From Leisingera sp. JC1 (GTDB lineage Bacteria > Pseudomonadota > Alphaproteobacteria > Rhodobacterales > Rhodobacteraceae): a stretch of DNA of 63,937 bases. The notes beneath the pieces were generated by a model that saw only the letters and a list, made by a program, of their open reading frames with translations, was not told the DNA's origin and made no database searches. The stretch covers positions 23,871 to 87,807 of the forward strand of contig NZ_LYUZ01000158.1 of assembly GCF_001679925.1 (NCBI RefSeq). Direction: 5' to 3'. Made by a program: the position numbers and the translations under genes. This document shows, piece after piece, positions 9,123-17,844 of this stretch; position 1 is the stretch's first letter; each line of letters opens with the position of its first letter.

Positions 9123-9186
9123 TTATTGCCGCATTCCTGCATTGAACCAATCAATCACGACACAAAGCCTGTGCGGAGACCCGACG

Positions 9187-10557
9187 ATGACACAATGGAC
9201 CCCTGCCCGTCTGGACGGCGCCCGGCCGCGCTACATTGAACTGGCCGAGGCAATCGGCGCTGACATCGACGCAGGCGTGCTGTCCCCCGGCGACCGGCTG
9301 CCGCCGCAGCGGCGGGTGGCGCAGGAGCTGGGGGTGGATTTCTCCACCGTGTCGCGGGGCTACGCCGAAGCGGTGCGGCGCGGCTATATCGAGAGCTTTG
9401 TCGGCCGCGGCACCTTTGTGCGCAGCCGGGAGGCGCTGCCGGAACGCCCCGACCCGCGCCGGGCGCTGGAAGAAGACCCGATGATGAACATGCCGCCGGA
9501 ACCGGATGATCCGGCGCTGCTGGCGCGGATGCAGAAGGGGCTGGAGCATGTCGCTGCCAACCTGGTGCCGCTGCTGCGCTACCAGTCGGTGACCGGCAGC
9601 CCGCAGGACCGGGCGCTGGCGGCAGAGTGGATGCAGGCCAACGGGCTGGACTGCGCCGCGGACCGGCTGGTGATCACCCCCGGGGCCCATGCCAGCCTCT
9701 ATGCAATTCTGACAGTCCTGTGCGAACCGGGGTCCACCGTGCTGTGCGAGCAAGTGACCTATCCCGGGCTGCGTTCCATCGCGGCGCGGCTGGGGCTCCG
9801 GCTGATCGGGCTGGAGGGCGACAAGGACGGCATCCTGCCAGCGGCACTGGAGCAGGCCATCACCGGCGACTGGCCCGCGGCGCTGTATCTCAACCCCACC
9901 CTGCAGAACCCCTCGACGCGGACCATTCCGGCCAAGCGGCGCCAGGAGATTGCCGCGGTGCTGCGCAAGCATGAGCTGCCGCTGATCGAGGATGACGCCT
10001 ATTGCTTTGTCGACAATGGCGCGCCGGCGGCAATCAGCAGCCTGATCCCCGATCTGGGCTGGCACATCGCCGGCCTCTCCAAATGCTTCGGCGCCGGGCT
10101 GCGGCTGGCCTATGCCACAGTGCCGAAACGCGCGCTGCTGGGACAGTTCAGCCAGGCGCTGAGGTCGATGCATGTGATGGTGTCGCCCCTGAACCTGGCG
10201 CTCTTGGGACGCTGGATAGAGGATGGAACCGCGGCGGAGATCCAGCGGTTCATCCGCAAAGCCGCGGCACAGCGGCAGGCGCTGGCGGCGGAGGTGCTGC
10301 AAGGGTGTTTCATCGACAGCGATCCGCTGGCCTTCAACCTGTGGCTCAGCCTGCCGCGGGGCACCAGCCGGGCCGAGGTGATGGGCCGCATGGCGGGCCG
10401 CCAGATCGGCATCATGCCCAGCGATGCCTTCACTGTCTCCGGTCTGCCGCAGGAAGCGGTGCGGGTGTGCCTGGGCGGGCCGATCACATTGGCGGACCTG
10501 CGCGAAGACCTGCTGGCGCTGAACGATGCCGTCACCCGCAAGGACTGGCTGGGCTGA
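9187..10557 (+). CDS. MocR/GntR-type regulator with aminotransferase-like domain
   Basis: A 456-residue fusion of an N-terminal GntR winged helix (about residues 10-80; RLPPQRRVAQELGVDFSTVS, then GYIESFVGRGTFV) with a class I aminotransferase-like domain (about 110-455). The PLP lysine is in GLSKCFGAGLRLAY. Such proteins (PdxR, GabR, TauR) are transcription factors that sense PLP or amino compounds. The start at 9187 is preceded by GGAGA at a good distance; an earlier ATG at 9142 has no such site. The regulated gene is not obvious; the divergent DUF983 gene is the nearest candidate. Confidence 0.9.
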   Translation: MTQWTPARLDGARPRYIELAEAIGADIDAGVLSPGDRLPPQRRVAQELGVDFSTVSRGYAEAVRRGYIESFVGRGTFVRSREALPERPDPRRALEEDPMMNMPPEPDDPALLARMQKGLEHVAANLVPLLRYQSVTGSPQDRALAAEWMQANGLDCAADRLVITPGAHASLYAILTVLCEPGSTVLCEQVTYPGLRSIAARLGLRLIGLEGDKDGILPAALEQAITGDWPAALYLNPTLQNPSTRTIPAKRRQEIAAVLRKHELPLIEDDAYCFVDNGAPAAISSLIPDLGWHIAGLSKCFGAGLRLAYATVPKRALLGQFSQALRSMHVMVSPLNLALLGRWIEDGTAAEIQRFIRKAAAQRQALAAEVLQGCFIDSDPLAFNLWLSLPRGTSRAEVMGRMAGRQIGIMPSDAFTVSGLPQEAVRVCLGGPITLADLREDLLALNDAVTRKDWLG

Positions 10558-10598
10558 GCGGCGGCTGATATGCTGCTGCCGCAACCACAGGAGCCCGC

Positions 10599-10931
10599 AT
10601 GATCCGCGCCTTCCGCAACCTGATTGAACGCCAGCTGGCCAAGGCCCAGGCCGAGGGGCAGCTGCAGGGCCTGGAGGGCGAAGGCAAGCCGCTGCCCGAC
10701 CGCAGCAGCGAGGCGCATGTGGACGCCGGACTGGCCGCCGGAATGCGGATCATGGCGCAGGCCGGCGTGGTGCCGGAGGAGTTCGCACTGAAGGAACAGC
10801 TGGCTGAGGCGCGCAGGGATTACGCCGGATTGACCGATCCGGAGGCACGCAAGGCGGCAATGGCGCGGATCTCCGATCTGGAAATGCGCTACAACATGGC
10901 GCGGGATGCGCGGAAATCCTTCTTCCGTTAG
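10599..10931 (+). CDS. DUF1992 (DnaJ homologue subfamily C member 28-like) protein
   Basis: A 110-residue protein starting MIRAFRNLIERQLAKAQAEG, with the family pattern GxxxGLEGEGKPLPD near residues 20-33 and the segment MRIMAQAGVVPEEFALKEQL near 49-68. This is the whole DUF1992 domain, found alone in bacteria and fused to J-domains elsewhere. Function unknown. It follows the regulator by about 40 bases and is probably in the same transcription unit. The C-terminal part is predicted helical. Confidence 0.88.
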   Translation: MIRAFRNLIERQLAKAQAEGQLQGLEGEGKPLPDRSSEAHVDAGLAAGMRIMAQAGVVPEEFALKEQLAEARRDYAGLTDPEARKAAMARISDLEMRYNMARDARKSFFR

Positions 10932-10943
10932 CGCAACACCCAG

Positions 10944-10971
10944 TTGTTTCCCGCCGGATTCGCGGTATAGA
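10944..10971 (+). promoter_or_regulatory. Sigma-70-type promoter candidate for fda
   Basis: TTGTTT and TATAGA are separated by 16 bases; the predicted transcription start near 10978 would give a leader of about 34 bases before the aldolase ATG. Confidence 0.6.
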
Positions 10972-11011
10972 CAGCGCCAAGACCGACCATTCCAAAGAAG
11001 AGTGACGCATT

Positions 11012-11914
11012 ATGGCCAATGACGCTTCCACACGGCAGGAACAACTCGACCGCATTGCAACCGGCAAAGGCTTCATTGCCGCGCTGGACCAGTCCGGCGG
11101 CTCGACCCCGAAGGCGCTGGCGCTTTATGGCGTGAACGAGGACGCCTATTCGAACGACGACGAGATGTTCGCCGAGATCCACAAGATGCGCACCCGCATC
11201 ATCACCTCGCCGAGCTTCGGCAAGGAGCGCATCCTGGGCGCGATCCTGTTCGAGAAGACCATGGACGGCGAGATCGACGGCAAGCCGACCGCGGATTTCC
11301 TGTGGGGCAACTGCGGCGTGGTGCCGTTCCTGAAGGTGGACAAGGGCCTGGCCGATGAGGCCAACGGCGTGCAGATGATGAAGCCGATGCCGGAGCTGGA
11401 CGCGCTGCTGGCGCGGGCCAACGACAAAGGCATCTTCGGCACCAAGATGCGTTCGGTCATCAAGGAAGCCAATGCCGAGGGCATCAAGGCGGTTGTTGCC
11501 CAGCAGTTCGAGGTGGGCCAGCAGATCGTGGCCGCGGGCCTGGTGCCGATCATCGAGCCGGAAGTGGACATCAACTCTGCCACCAAAGCCGAGGCCGAAG
11601 CGCTCCTGAAAGCGGAGATCAAGGCACAGCTGGATGCGCTGCCCGCGGACAGCAAAGTGGCGTTGAAGCTGACCATCCCGACCCAGGCCGGGCTGTACGA
11701 CGATCTGGCCGATCACGCCAATGTGGTCCGGGTTGTGGCGCTGTCCGGCGGCTACACCACCGACGACGCCTGCGCGCGCCTGGCGCAGAACGCCAAGATG
11801 ATCGCTTCCTTCAGCCGTGCGCTGACCGAGGGGCTGAACGTTGCCATGTCCGATGCGGATTATGACGCGGCCCTGGGCGCCAACATCGGCAAGATCTACG
11901 ACGCCTCGCTGTAA
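11012..11914 (+). CDS. fda: Fructose-bisphosphate aldolase class I
   Basis: Cleaves fructose 1,6-bisphosphate to glyceraldehyde 3-phosphate and dihydroxyacetone phosphate in glycolysis and gluconeogenesis through a Schiff-base lysine. The 300-residue protein contains [17 protein letters not shown] near the N-terminus, the KMRSVI segment, IEPEVDI, and the lysine of ALKLTIP. It belongs to the shorter bacterial class I type. A promoter lies upstream and a strong terminator downstream, so it is probably monocistronic. Confidence 0.96.
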   Translation: MANDASTRQEQLDRIATGKGFIAALDQSGGSTPKALALYGVNEDAYSNDDEMFAEIHKMRTRIITSPSFGKERILGAILFEKTMDGEIDGKPTADFLWGNCGVVPFLKVDKGLADEANGVQMMKPMPELDALLARANDKGIFGTKMRSVIKEANAEGIKAVVAQQFEVGQQIVAAGLVPIIEPEVDINSATKAEAEALLKAEIKAQLDALPADSKVALKLTIPTQAGLYDDLADHANVVRVVALSGGYTTDDACARLAQNAKMIASFSRALTEGLNVAMSDADYDAALGANIGKIYDASL

Positions 11915-11937
11915 GGCTTTGCAGAGCTGACATTGAG

Positions 11938-11969
11938 AAGGCCGCGCCTGCACCCGGGCGCGGCCTTTT
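11938..11969. terminator. fda terminator, bidirectional
   Basis: AAGGCCGCGCC pairs with GGCGCGGCCTT around a short loop, followed by T residues; it lies between fda and the convergent small membrane-protein gene. Confidence 0.88.
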
Positions 11970-11997
11970 CTGTTGGGCCTTTCCTGGTTGGGCCGTG

Positions 11998-12276
11998 TCA
12001 GTAGCCGTTGTTGCGCCCGGCGCAGCAGACTGCCAGCACCAGCCCCGCACCGCTGAGGAAGGGCAGCCAGAAGAAGCGCAGCGCGGTGAGGGTGAACCAC
12101 CCCGGCTGGTCCTCCGGCGCCTGGCCCGCACCGCCGAGCCAGGCCCAGAAGATCAGCGCCGAGGCGGAGATCACCACCCCCGTCAGCGCCAGCAGCCAGC
12201 GTGCGGACCTAGGCATCTTTCCGTCGCTGACGGCCAGCCGTTCCGCCGTGCGGCTGGCGGCGAGCCAACCGCTCAC
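11998..12276 (-). CDS. Small membrane protein, unknown
   Basis: A 92-residue protein with two predicted membrane helices (about residues 27-47 and 66-84) separated by a polar loop (GQAPEDQPGWFTLTALR). No family recognised. It overlaps the preceding gene by four bases, so the two are probably translated as a pair. The N-terminal 20 residues are Arg/Ala-rich and the true start might be the internal Met21. Confidence 0.6.
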   Translation of the reverse strand: MSGWLAASRTAERLAVSDGKMPRSARWLLALTGVVISASALIFWAWLGGAGQAPEDQPGWFTLTALRFFWLPFLSGAGLVLAVCCAGRNNGY

Positions 12277-12470
12277 GCCGCCTGGGTCAGCGAGGGGCGC
12301 AGCCCCGTGTAGCTGACCTTGTTCTCGTTAACTGCCAGGTAGCGCTGCGCCTCCTCGCGGTCTCCGAAGCTCAGCGCCTCGTCATAGAAATAGGTGATCC
12401 GGTCCCCGGTCCGGGACAGCAGGCCGCCGCTTTCAAACAGGATGAACCACTTCTTCTGCACCAGTTGCAT
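12273..12470 (-). CDS. Small conserved-looking soluble protein, unknown
   Basis: A 65-residue protein starting MQLVQKKWFILFESGGLL, with an aromatic-rich N-terminus and a helical region DEALSFGDREEAQRYLAVNE. The ATG at 12470 is chosen because AAAGGAG lies eight bases before it; the GTG at 12479 would abut that site. It is the first gene of a two-gene unit with the small membrane protein. No function can be assigned. Confidence 0.65.
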   Translation of the reverse strand: MQLVQKKWFILFESGGLLSRTGDRITYFYDEALSFGDREEAQRYLAVNENKVSYTGLRPSLTQAA

Positions 12471-12973
12471 CAGCCTCACTCCTTTCTGAAGTCCGGCATT
12501 GGCCCGTCTCCGCCGCCGCCGGTTCTATTGCATTCCCCAGGGTGCAAGCGGCCACCCGGCCGCCCGCCGGGCTGCCGGTCAGCAGATTTCCAGATGCTGG
12601 ATTGGCCATTCTTGCGCCCTGCTGAAGGCAGAATTCGCCCCCAGATGTTGCCAAAAAGTTAACAGGAATTGGCGCTGGTTTTACGCGGCATTTTCCCGCC
12701 GGCGGGCGGCGGTTTCCCGCCTGCCGCAAGGGGGTTCCAGACAATTTGGCGAAATTCCGCTGTTGCAGAATCCGAAAGTGTTACCGGAGCGTAAATGCCT
12801 TCTCCGGTGGCGGCACGGCACCCCGCCAGCGGCATCGGCCGGCGGGCAGCAAGGCATGAGTATTTGGGGAAAGATGAAACCTGCAGGAGCGCGGTTTCCG
12901 GGCTGAACGGGCGCAGTCCCGCAGCAGCAGGAGCGCCGCCGGGGCCGCGGTCCGGCAGCCCCGGTGCGGCCTG
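12471..12973. other. Intergenic region without a supported gene
   Basis: About 500 bases between the small minus-strand pair and the crotonase gene. Frames here are short and of biased composition. It contains a GGAGTATTT-family repeat core at 12858-12880 and several GC-rich partial inverted repeats. Nothing else is supported. Confidence 0.55.
12858..12880 (+). repeat. GGAGTATTT-family repeat core, diverged copy
   Basis: GAGTATTTGGGGAAAGATGA matches the core of the element found at 49713-49734 and, in opposite orientation, at 1713 and 51172. A GC-rich stretch able to fold (CCCGCC and GGCGGG) precedes it. Confidence 0.6.
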
Positions 12974-13759
12974 TCAGGTGAAGTCCGGCGGGCGTTTTTG
13001 CAGCTGGGCTGCCACCGCCTCGATCTGATCGGGCTTGCCGATCAGATCGAGCTGTTCGGCGCTTTCGCGCAGCAGCACTTCCGCCTGGGAGGCACCCGAT
13101 TCAGCATAGGCGATCAGCCGTTTGGCGGCACGCACGGCGGAGGGGCTTTTGGCGGCAATTTCATGCGCCAGTTCATTGGCGCGGCTGAGCGGGTTGCCCG
13201 CCAGTTCGGTGACCAGCCCCCAGTCGAGCGCCTGCGGGCCTGCCACCTTCTCTGCCGTCCAGGTGAGGCGGCGCAGTACGTCCGAGCGCAGCAGCCGCGG
13301 CAAGAGCGCCATGCCGCCCATGTCGGGGATCAGGCCCCATTTCATCTCCATCACCGACAGCTGCGCCTCCGGGTGGGCGATGCGGATGTCGGCGCCCAGC
13401 GCGATCTGCAGGCCGCCGCCGAAACAGGCGCCGTGGATTGCCGCGATCACCGGCACCGGCACCCGGCGCCAGACCATCGCCACCTCCTGGAAGGCGTTGG
13501 CGTCCTCATGGGTGCGTTCCATGATCAGGGTGCTGAGGTCGCGCTGCGCAAAGCCGGCCAGAGCGGCCATGTCGAGACCTGCGCAGAAGCTGTTGCCGGC
13601 GCCGGACAGCACCACCGCGCGGGCGTCGGATGCGGCCACCTCCTGGCCCGCGGCGATGATGGCCTCGATCATCTCCTCGTCGAGCGCATTGTGCTTGTCC
13701 GGGCGGGCAAGCGTGACATAGGCGATGTGGTCCTTGTAGCCGGTGGTGACTCTGCTCAT
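12974..13759 (-). CDS. Enoyl-CoA hydratase/isomerase (crotonase) family protein
   Basis: A 261-residue single-domain crotonase, likely acting on an acyl-CoA in fatty-acid or aromatic catabolism. The first oxyanion-hole region is GAGNSFCAGLDMAAL (about residues 53-67) and the second is HGACFGGGLQIALGADIRIA (about 109-128). The following MKWGLIPDMGGMALLPRL has Asp where hydratases often carry a catalytic Glu, a pattern seen in crotonase subfamilies other than classical hydratases, so the exact reaction is uncertain. Start codon opens MSRVTTGYKDHIAYVTLARP. Confidence 0.88.
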   Translation of the reverse strand: MSRVTTGYKDHIAYVTLARPDKHNALDEEMIEAIIAAGQEVAASDARAVVLSGAGNSFCAGLDMAALAGFAQRDLSTLIMERTHEDANAFQEVAMVWRRVPVPVIAAIHGACFGGGLQIALGADIRIAHPEAQLSVMEMKWGLIPDMGGMALLPRLLRSDVLRRLTWTAEKVAGPQALDWGLVTELAGNPLSRANELAHEIAAKSPSAVRAAKRLIAYAESGASQAEVLLRESAEQLDLIGKPDQIEAVAAQLQKRPPDFT

Positions 13760-13836
13760 GGTTTCTTCCCCGCTGATGATCTGGGTTCAGCCTGCCCCGG
13801 ATGCGGGACAGGTGCCAGTCCAACGTGGGGGAAGGG

Positions 13837-14907
13837 TCAGGGGCGCGGCGTCAGCGGCATCCGGGCGAAGAACGGCGAGTCGAGGGTCATCACGTAGAGC
13901 TGCCCGTCCATCACCTTGCCCCCGGTGGTGACGCCGAGGCGGCCGTCCGGGTCCTGCAGGCTGCGCAGGATTTTGCCCTGGCCGTCAAACTGCACCAGCA
14001 TGCCGCGGTGGATGGGGGCCGGGCGCACCATCGGGCCGAGGCGCCAGATCACCTTGCGCAGGAAGGGATAGGGCATCAGTTTCTCCGACGGCACCCGCGG
14101 GCTGGCAAAGGCGAGCCAATAGGTGCCGTCGCCCTGTGCCTCCAGATTGTCGGGGTAGCCGGGGAGGTTATCGAGGAACACCTCCTGCTGGCCTGCGCGG
14201 TCGCCCTTGAGCCAGAGACGGTGGACGCGGGTGCGGCCGGTTTCGTTGATCAGCAGGAAATCCCCGTCTGGTGAAAGGGCGATGCCATTGGTGTAGACGA
14301 AGCCGGTGGCGAGTTTTTCCGTAGTGCCATCGGGGCGGATGCGGGCGACGTAGCCGGTGTCCGATTGCTCCCAGATGGTCAGGATCGAGGTGGGCTTGGT
14401 GCCGCCCATGGTTTCGGGGTCGAAGCGGTCCGACGAGTTGGAAAAGTAGACAGTGCCGTCGCGGGCCACGTCGAGCTGGTTGGCATAGATGATGGGACTG
14501 CCGTCCACGCTGTCTGCCACAACCTCCAGCGTGCCGGGGCCGGACCAGCGCAGGATGCCGCGGAAGCTGTCGGCGATGTAGAGCGCGCCGTCGGGGCCGG
14601 CCTTGAGCCCCAGCGGGCGGCCGCCGAGTTTGTCCGCCAGCACCGGCTCATCCCCGTCGATGCGGTAGAGGTTGCCTGCGAGGCTGGTGGTGTAGATGGC
14701 GCCATCCGGGGTTTGGGCGATGTCTTCCGGCCCCAGCTCTCCGTCCGGCAGTTGGACCAGCGCGGCCGCGTCGAGGGCGTTGTTTTCGGCATACTCGCCG
14801 GTAAAGCCCGGAGCGGCGGGCGGATCATAGGCGATGGGGGTGACCGGCACCGGCCAGAACAGGAGGTAGCCGAGAGCAGCGGCCAGCAGGGCCAGGACAA
14901 TGCGCAT
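13837..14907 (-). CDS. SMP-30/strictosidine synthase-like beta-propeller protein, membrane-anchored
   Basis: A 356-residue protein with an N-terminal hydrophobic segment (MRIVLALLAAALGYLLFWPV), probably a signal anchor, and a six-bladed propeller domain. Repeated blade motifs include DGAIYTTSLAGNLYRID, GPDGALYIADSFRGILRW, ARDGTVYFSNSSDRFDP and SPDGDFLLINETGRTRVHR. This is the strictosidine synthase / SMP-30 layout; bacterial members are usually lactonase-like hydrolases of unknown substrate. The ATG at 14907 is chosen because longer readings would run through the divergent aminotransferase gene. Confidence 0.83.
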   Translation of the reverse strand: MRIVLALLAAALGYLLFWPVPVTPIAYDPPAAPGFTGEYAENNALDAAALVQLPDGELGPEDIAQTPDGAIYTTSLAGNLYRIDGDEPVLADKLGGRPLGLKAGPDGALYIADSFRGILRWSGPGTLEVVADSVDGSPIIYANQLDVARDGTVYFSNSSDRFDPETMGGTKPTSILTIWEQSDTGYVARIRPDGTTEKLATGFVYTNGIALSPDGDFLLINETGRTRVHRLWLKGDRAGQQEVFLDNLPGYPDNLEAQGDGTYWLAFASPRVPSEKLMPYPFLRKVIWRLGPMVRPAPIHRGMLVQFDGQGKILRSLQDPDGRLGVTTGGKVMDGQLYVMTLDSPFFARMPLTPRP

Positions 14908-15001
14908 GAAAGAATCCCTTAGAAATCTGCGGGCAGACTGCGCCGGGCGGGGCGGTGACGCAAGCCTTGCCCGGGGACCGCGCTTGCGCTTATCTGCGGC
15001 C

Positions 15002-16111
15002 ATGACTGGTCCCCGATACACCCCGCTTGCGCAATCCCTGCCTGCCACCGTGCCGTTTGTCGGCCCCGAGACACAGGAGCGCGCGCGCGGCCATGGCTTT
15101 GCCGCGCGGCTGGGGGCGAATGAGAACATCTTCGGCCCCTCGCCCCGGGCGGTGGAGGCGATGGCGCAGGCCGCGGCGGAGATCTGGAAATACGGCGATG
15201 CGGAGAACTATGATCCGCGCCACGCGCTGGCGGTGCATCACGGGGTAAGTCCCGCGCATATCATCGTCGGCGAGGGCATCGACGGGCTGCTGGGGTATCT
15301 GGTGCGGCTGCTGGTGGGCGCAGGCGATGCGGTGGTGACCTCGCTGGGGGCTTATCCGACCTTCAACTACCATGTGGCGGGCTTTGGCGGGGTGATCCAC
15401 ACGGTGCCTTACAAGGACGACCACGAGGATTTTGAGGCGCTGTTTGCCAAAGCGGCGGAGGTGGATGCAAAGATCGTCTACCTGGCCAATCCGGACAACC
15501 CGATGGGCAGCTGGCACAAGGGGGCTGAGATTGCGGCGGCGCTGGAGCATCTGCCCGAGGGGTGCCTCTTGCTGCTGGACGAGGCCTATGTGGAATGCGC
15601 GCCGGAGGGCACTGCGGCGCCGGTCAGTGCGGATGATGTGCGGGTGATCCGGATGCGGACCTTCTCCAAGGCCTATGCAATGGCAGGGGCGCGGGTGGGC
15701 TATGCCATCGGTCACGTGGATCTGATTGCCGCCTTCAACAAGGTGCGCAACCATTTCGGCATGAACCGGGCGGCGCAGGCGGGGGCGCTGGCGGCGCTGC
15801 AGGATCAAGTGTGGCTGGCACAGGTGCTAGCGCAGATCGAAGCGGCGCGGGAGCGGATTGCGGAGATTGCGGCGGAGAACGGTCTGGCCGCCCTGCCCTC
15901 TGCCACCAATTTCGTGGCCATCGACTGCGGGCGTGACGGCGCGTTTGCCAAGGCGGTGCTGGACGGGCTGGTGGATCAGGGGATCTTTGTGCGGATGCCC
16001 TTTGCCGAACCGCAGAACCGCTGCATAAGGGTGAGCTGCGGGCCTGAGGCGGAGATGGAGGCCTTTGCCGCGGCGCTGCCCAAGGCGCTGGCCATGGCAC
16101 GGGATGGCTGA
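15002..16111 (+). CDS. Histidinol-phosphate aminotransferase-like PLP enzyme
   Basis: A 369-residue fold-type I aminotransferase. The N-terminal GANENIFGPSP, the ANPDNPMGSW loop, LLLDEAYVE (PLP-contacting Asp and Tyr) and the PLP lysine in RTFSKAYAMAGARVGYAIG are the HisC-like signatures. The C-terminal NRCIRVSCG holds the substrate-carboxylate Arg. No histidine genes are nearby, so it may act on another amino acid such as phenylalanine. The ATG at 15002 is chosen by homology of the opening; the frame extends to 14900 into the divergent gene's start region. Confidence 0.87.
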   Translation: MTGPRYTPLAQSLPATVPFVGPETQERARGHGFAARLGANENIFGPSPRAVEAMAQAAAEIWKYGDAENYDPRHALAVHHGVSPAHIIVGEGIDGLLGYLVRLLVGAGDAVVTSLGAYPTFNYHVAGFGGVIHTVPYKDDHEDFEALFAKAAEVDAKIVYLANPDNPMGSWHKGAEIAAALEHLPEGCLLLLDEAYVECAPEGTAAPVSADDVRVIRMRTFSKAYAMAGARVGYAIGHVDLIAAFNKVRNHFGMNRAAQAGALAALQDQVWLAQVLAQIEAARERIAEIAAENGLAALPSATNFVAIDCGRDGAFAKAVLDGLVDQGIFVRMPFAEPQNRCIRVSCGPEAEMEAFAAALPKALAMARDG

Positions 16112-16201
16112 AACCCGCCTATGGCCATCTGATCGCGGCGGTTTTACCGGACATTCACCCCTCCTGGCCTACCATCGAAGGGTATCACCGGGAGAATTGT
16201 C

Positions 16202-16396
16202 ATGCGTGACCCTGAACTGCCGGACGCCATGCCGGATTTCTTTACCGCCGCGATCATGTTTGCCGGCATCAACCTGATGTGGATCTTCTTTGTGGTCTGG
16301 GTGATGTACGGGCTGGTGCCGGTGCTGGTGCTGGCCGTGCTGATCAACCATTTCATCACCAGGCTGGATATCCGGCTGAACTCGCAAAAGGCGTGA
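16202..16396 (+). CDS. Small two-helix membrane protein, unknown
   Basis: A 64-residue protein, MRDPELPDAMPDFFTA at the start, with a long hydrophobic stretch from about residue 14 to 52 that could form two helices with a short turn at GLVP, then a polar tail ending NSQKA. GGAGAATTG precedes the ATG at suitable distance. It follows the aminotransferase by 90 bases on the same strand. No function can be given. Confidence 0.7.
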   Translation: MRDPELPDAMPDFFTAAIMFAGINLMWIFFVVWVMYGLVPVLVLAVLINHFITRLDIRLNSQKA

Positions 16397-16429
16397 CGCC
16401 CGCACGCACCGGGCGCCGCAAACGGGCCG

Positions 16430-17638
16430 TCAGCGGCCCGCCAGCGCCCGTGCAGCCGCCTCCAGCGCGCCGGTGCCGTGCGGGATATCCAGCGCGGTGA
16501 GGCCGGTTTGAATGCCGCCGAGCAGCCCCATCACCATCTGACCGTTCACGTGGCCCATGTGGCCGAGCCGGAAAAACCCGTGCCAGTCCGGGCTGCCCGG
16601 CGGCGCCATGCCAAGGCCGATGCCCAGGGTGAGGCCCAGGTTCTGCTCCAGCCACTCCCGCAGCCGGGAGCCGTCCGGCGCGTCAAGGCGCAGCGCGGTC
16701 ACCGCGTGGGAGCGCAAGGGCCGCTCCGCCACGTTCATTTGCAGCGGGCCATCCGCGCCCCAGGCCTCGCAGGCGGCCCAGATGGCGCGGGCCAGGCGGG
16801 CGTGGCGGTGCCACACGTTTTCGATGCCTTCCTCGTGGATCATGTCCAGCGCGGCGCGCAGGCCGTAAAGGTGGTGGGTGGGCGCGGTGCCGCCGAAATA
16901 CTGGTAGTATTCGGACGGGTTGGCGCGCGGCGCCCAGTCCCAGTAGCGGCTGATCCGCGGCAGCGCCTTGCGGGCGGCGGCCGCCTTTTCGTTGAAGAAC
17001 ACGAAGCTGAGTCCCGGCGGCATCATCAGCCCTTTCTGGCTGGCGGTGACCATGACGTCGACGCCCCAGGCGTCCATCTCGAACCGCTCGCACCCCAATG
17101 AGGCGATGCAGTCGGCCATCAGCAGCGCCGGGTGGCCTGCCTCATCCAGCAGATGGCGCAGGCCCGGAATGTCGTTGCGGATGGAGCTGGAGGTGTCCAC
17201 ATGCACGCCCAGCACCGCCTTGATCCGGTGCGCGGTATCGGCGGCCAGCACCTCGGCAATGCGGGCCATGTCCCAGGGGGCGCGGGTGCCGAAATCGAGC
17301 ACCTGGGTTTCGATCCCCAAACTATCCGCCATTTCCGACCAGCCGATGGCGAAGCGGCCGGAGGACGGCACCAGCACCAGGTCGCCGGGCTGCAGGGTGT
17401 TTTGCAGCGCCGCCTCCCAGGCGCCGTGGCCGTTGGCGATGTAGATCGCGGCGTGATGATCCGTGCGCGCCACCCGGCGCAGGTCCGGGATCAGGCCTGC
17501 GGTCATCTCCACCAGTTCGCCCGCGTAGATGTTGGGTGACGGCCGGTGCATCGCCTGCAGCACCGGGTCCGGCACCACCGAGGGGCCCGGAATGGCCAGA
17601 TACTGCCGCCCTGCCGATACGTTCGCTGGTCCGCTCAT
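16430..17638 (-). CDS. Alanine/serine-glyoxylate aminotransferase family protein
   Basis: A 402-residue PLP enzyme of the class V aminotransferase family. It opens near YLAIPGPSVVPDPVLQAM, the typical glyoxylate aminotransferase start, followed by ANGHGAWEAALQNTLQPGD, MADCIASLG (PLP Asp) and the PLP lysine in TASQKGLMMPPGL. The likely reaction is transfer of an amino group from serine or alanine to glyoxylate, or a related (S)-ureidoglycine step; the sequence alone does not settle which. The ATG at 17638 is preferred over a longer reading to 17773 that has no conserved content. Confidence 0.87.
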   Translation of the reverse strand: MSGPANVSAGRQYLAIPGPSVVPDPVLQAMHRPSPNIYAGELVEMTAGLIPDLRRVARTDHHAAIYIANGHGAWEAALQNTLQPGDLVLVPSSGRFAIGWSEMADSLGIETQVLDFGTRAPWDMARIAEVLAADTAHRIKAVLGVHVDTSSSIRNDIPGLRHLLDEAGHPALLMADCIASLGCERFEMDAWGVDVMVTASQKGLMMPPGLSFVFFNEKAAAARKALPRISRYWDWAPRANPSEYYQYFGGTAPTHHLYGLRAALDMIHEEGIENVWHRHARLARAIWAACEAWGADGPLQMNVAERPLRSHAVTALRLDAPDGSRLREWLEQNLGLTLGIGLGMAPPGSPDWHGFFRLGHMGHVNGQMVMGLLGGIQTGLTALDIPHGTGALEAAARALAGR

Positions 17639-17844
17639 GCCTGATGTTCCCTGACAGCGCGCGGCCCCGGGGCCGCCGCGGTTGATCCATGGCGGCACAG
17701 TAGCCGCACCGATGCCGGCGTCAATTGCCGCTGACGCAGGGTCACGGCGAAGTGCTTGCGCCCTGCCCCCCACCTGCTTAAATGGCGCAGGAACGACAGG
17801 GAAAGGCCCGCAATGTCACGAATTTCCCGCAGGGGCACGCCGTC

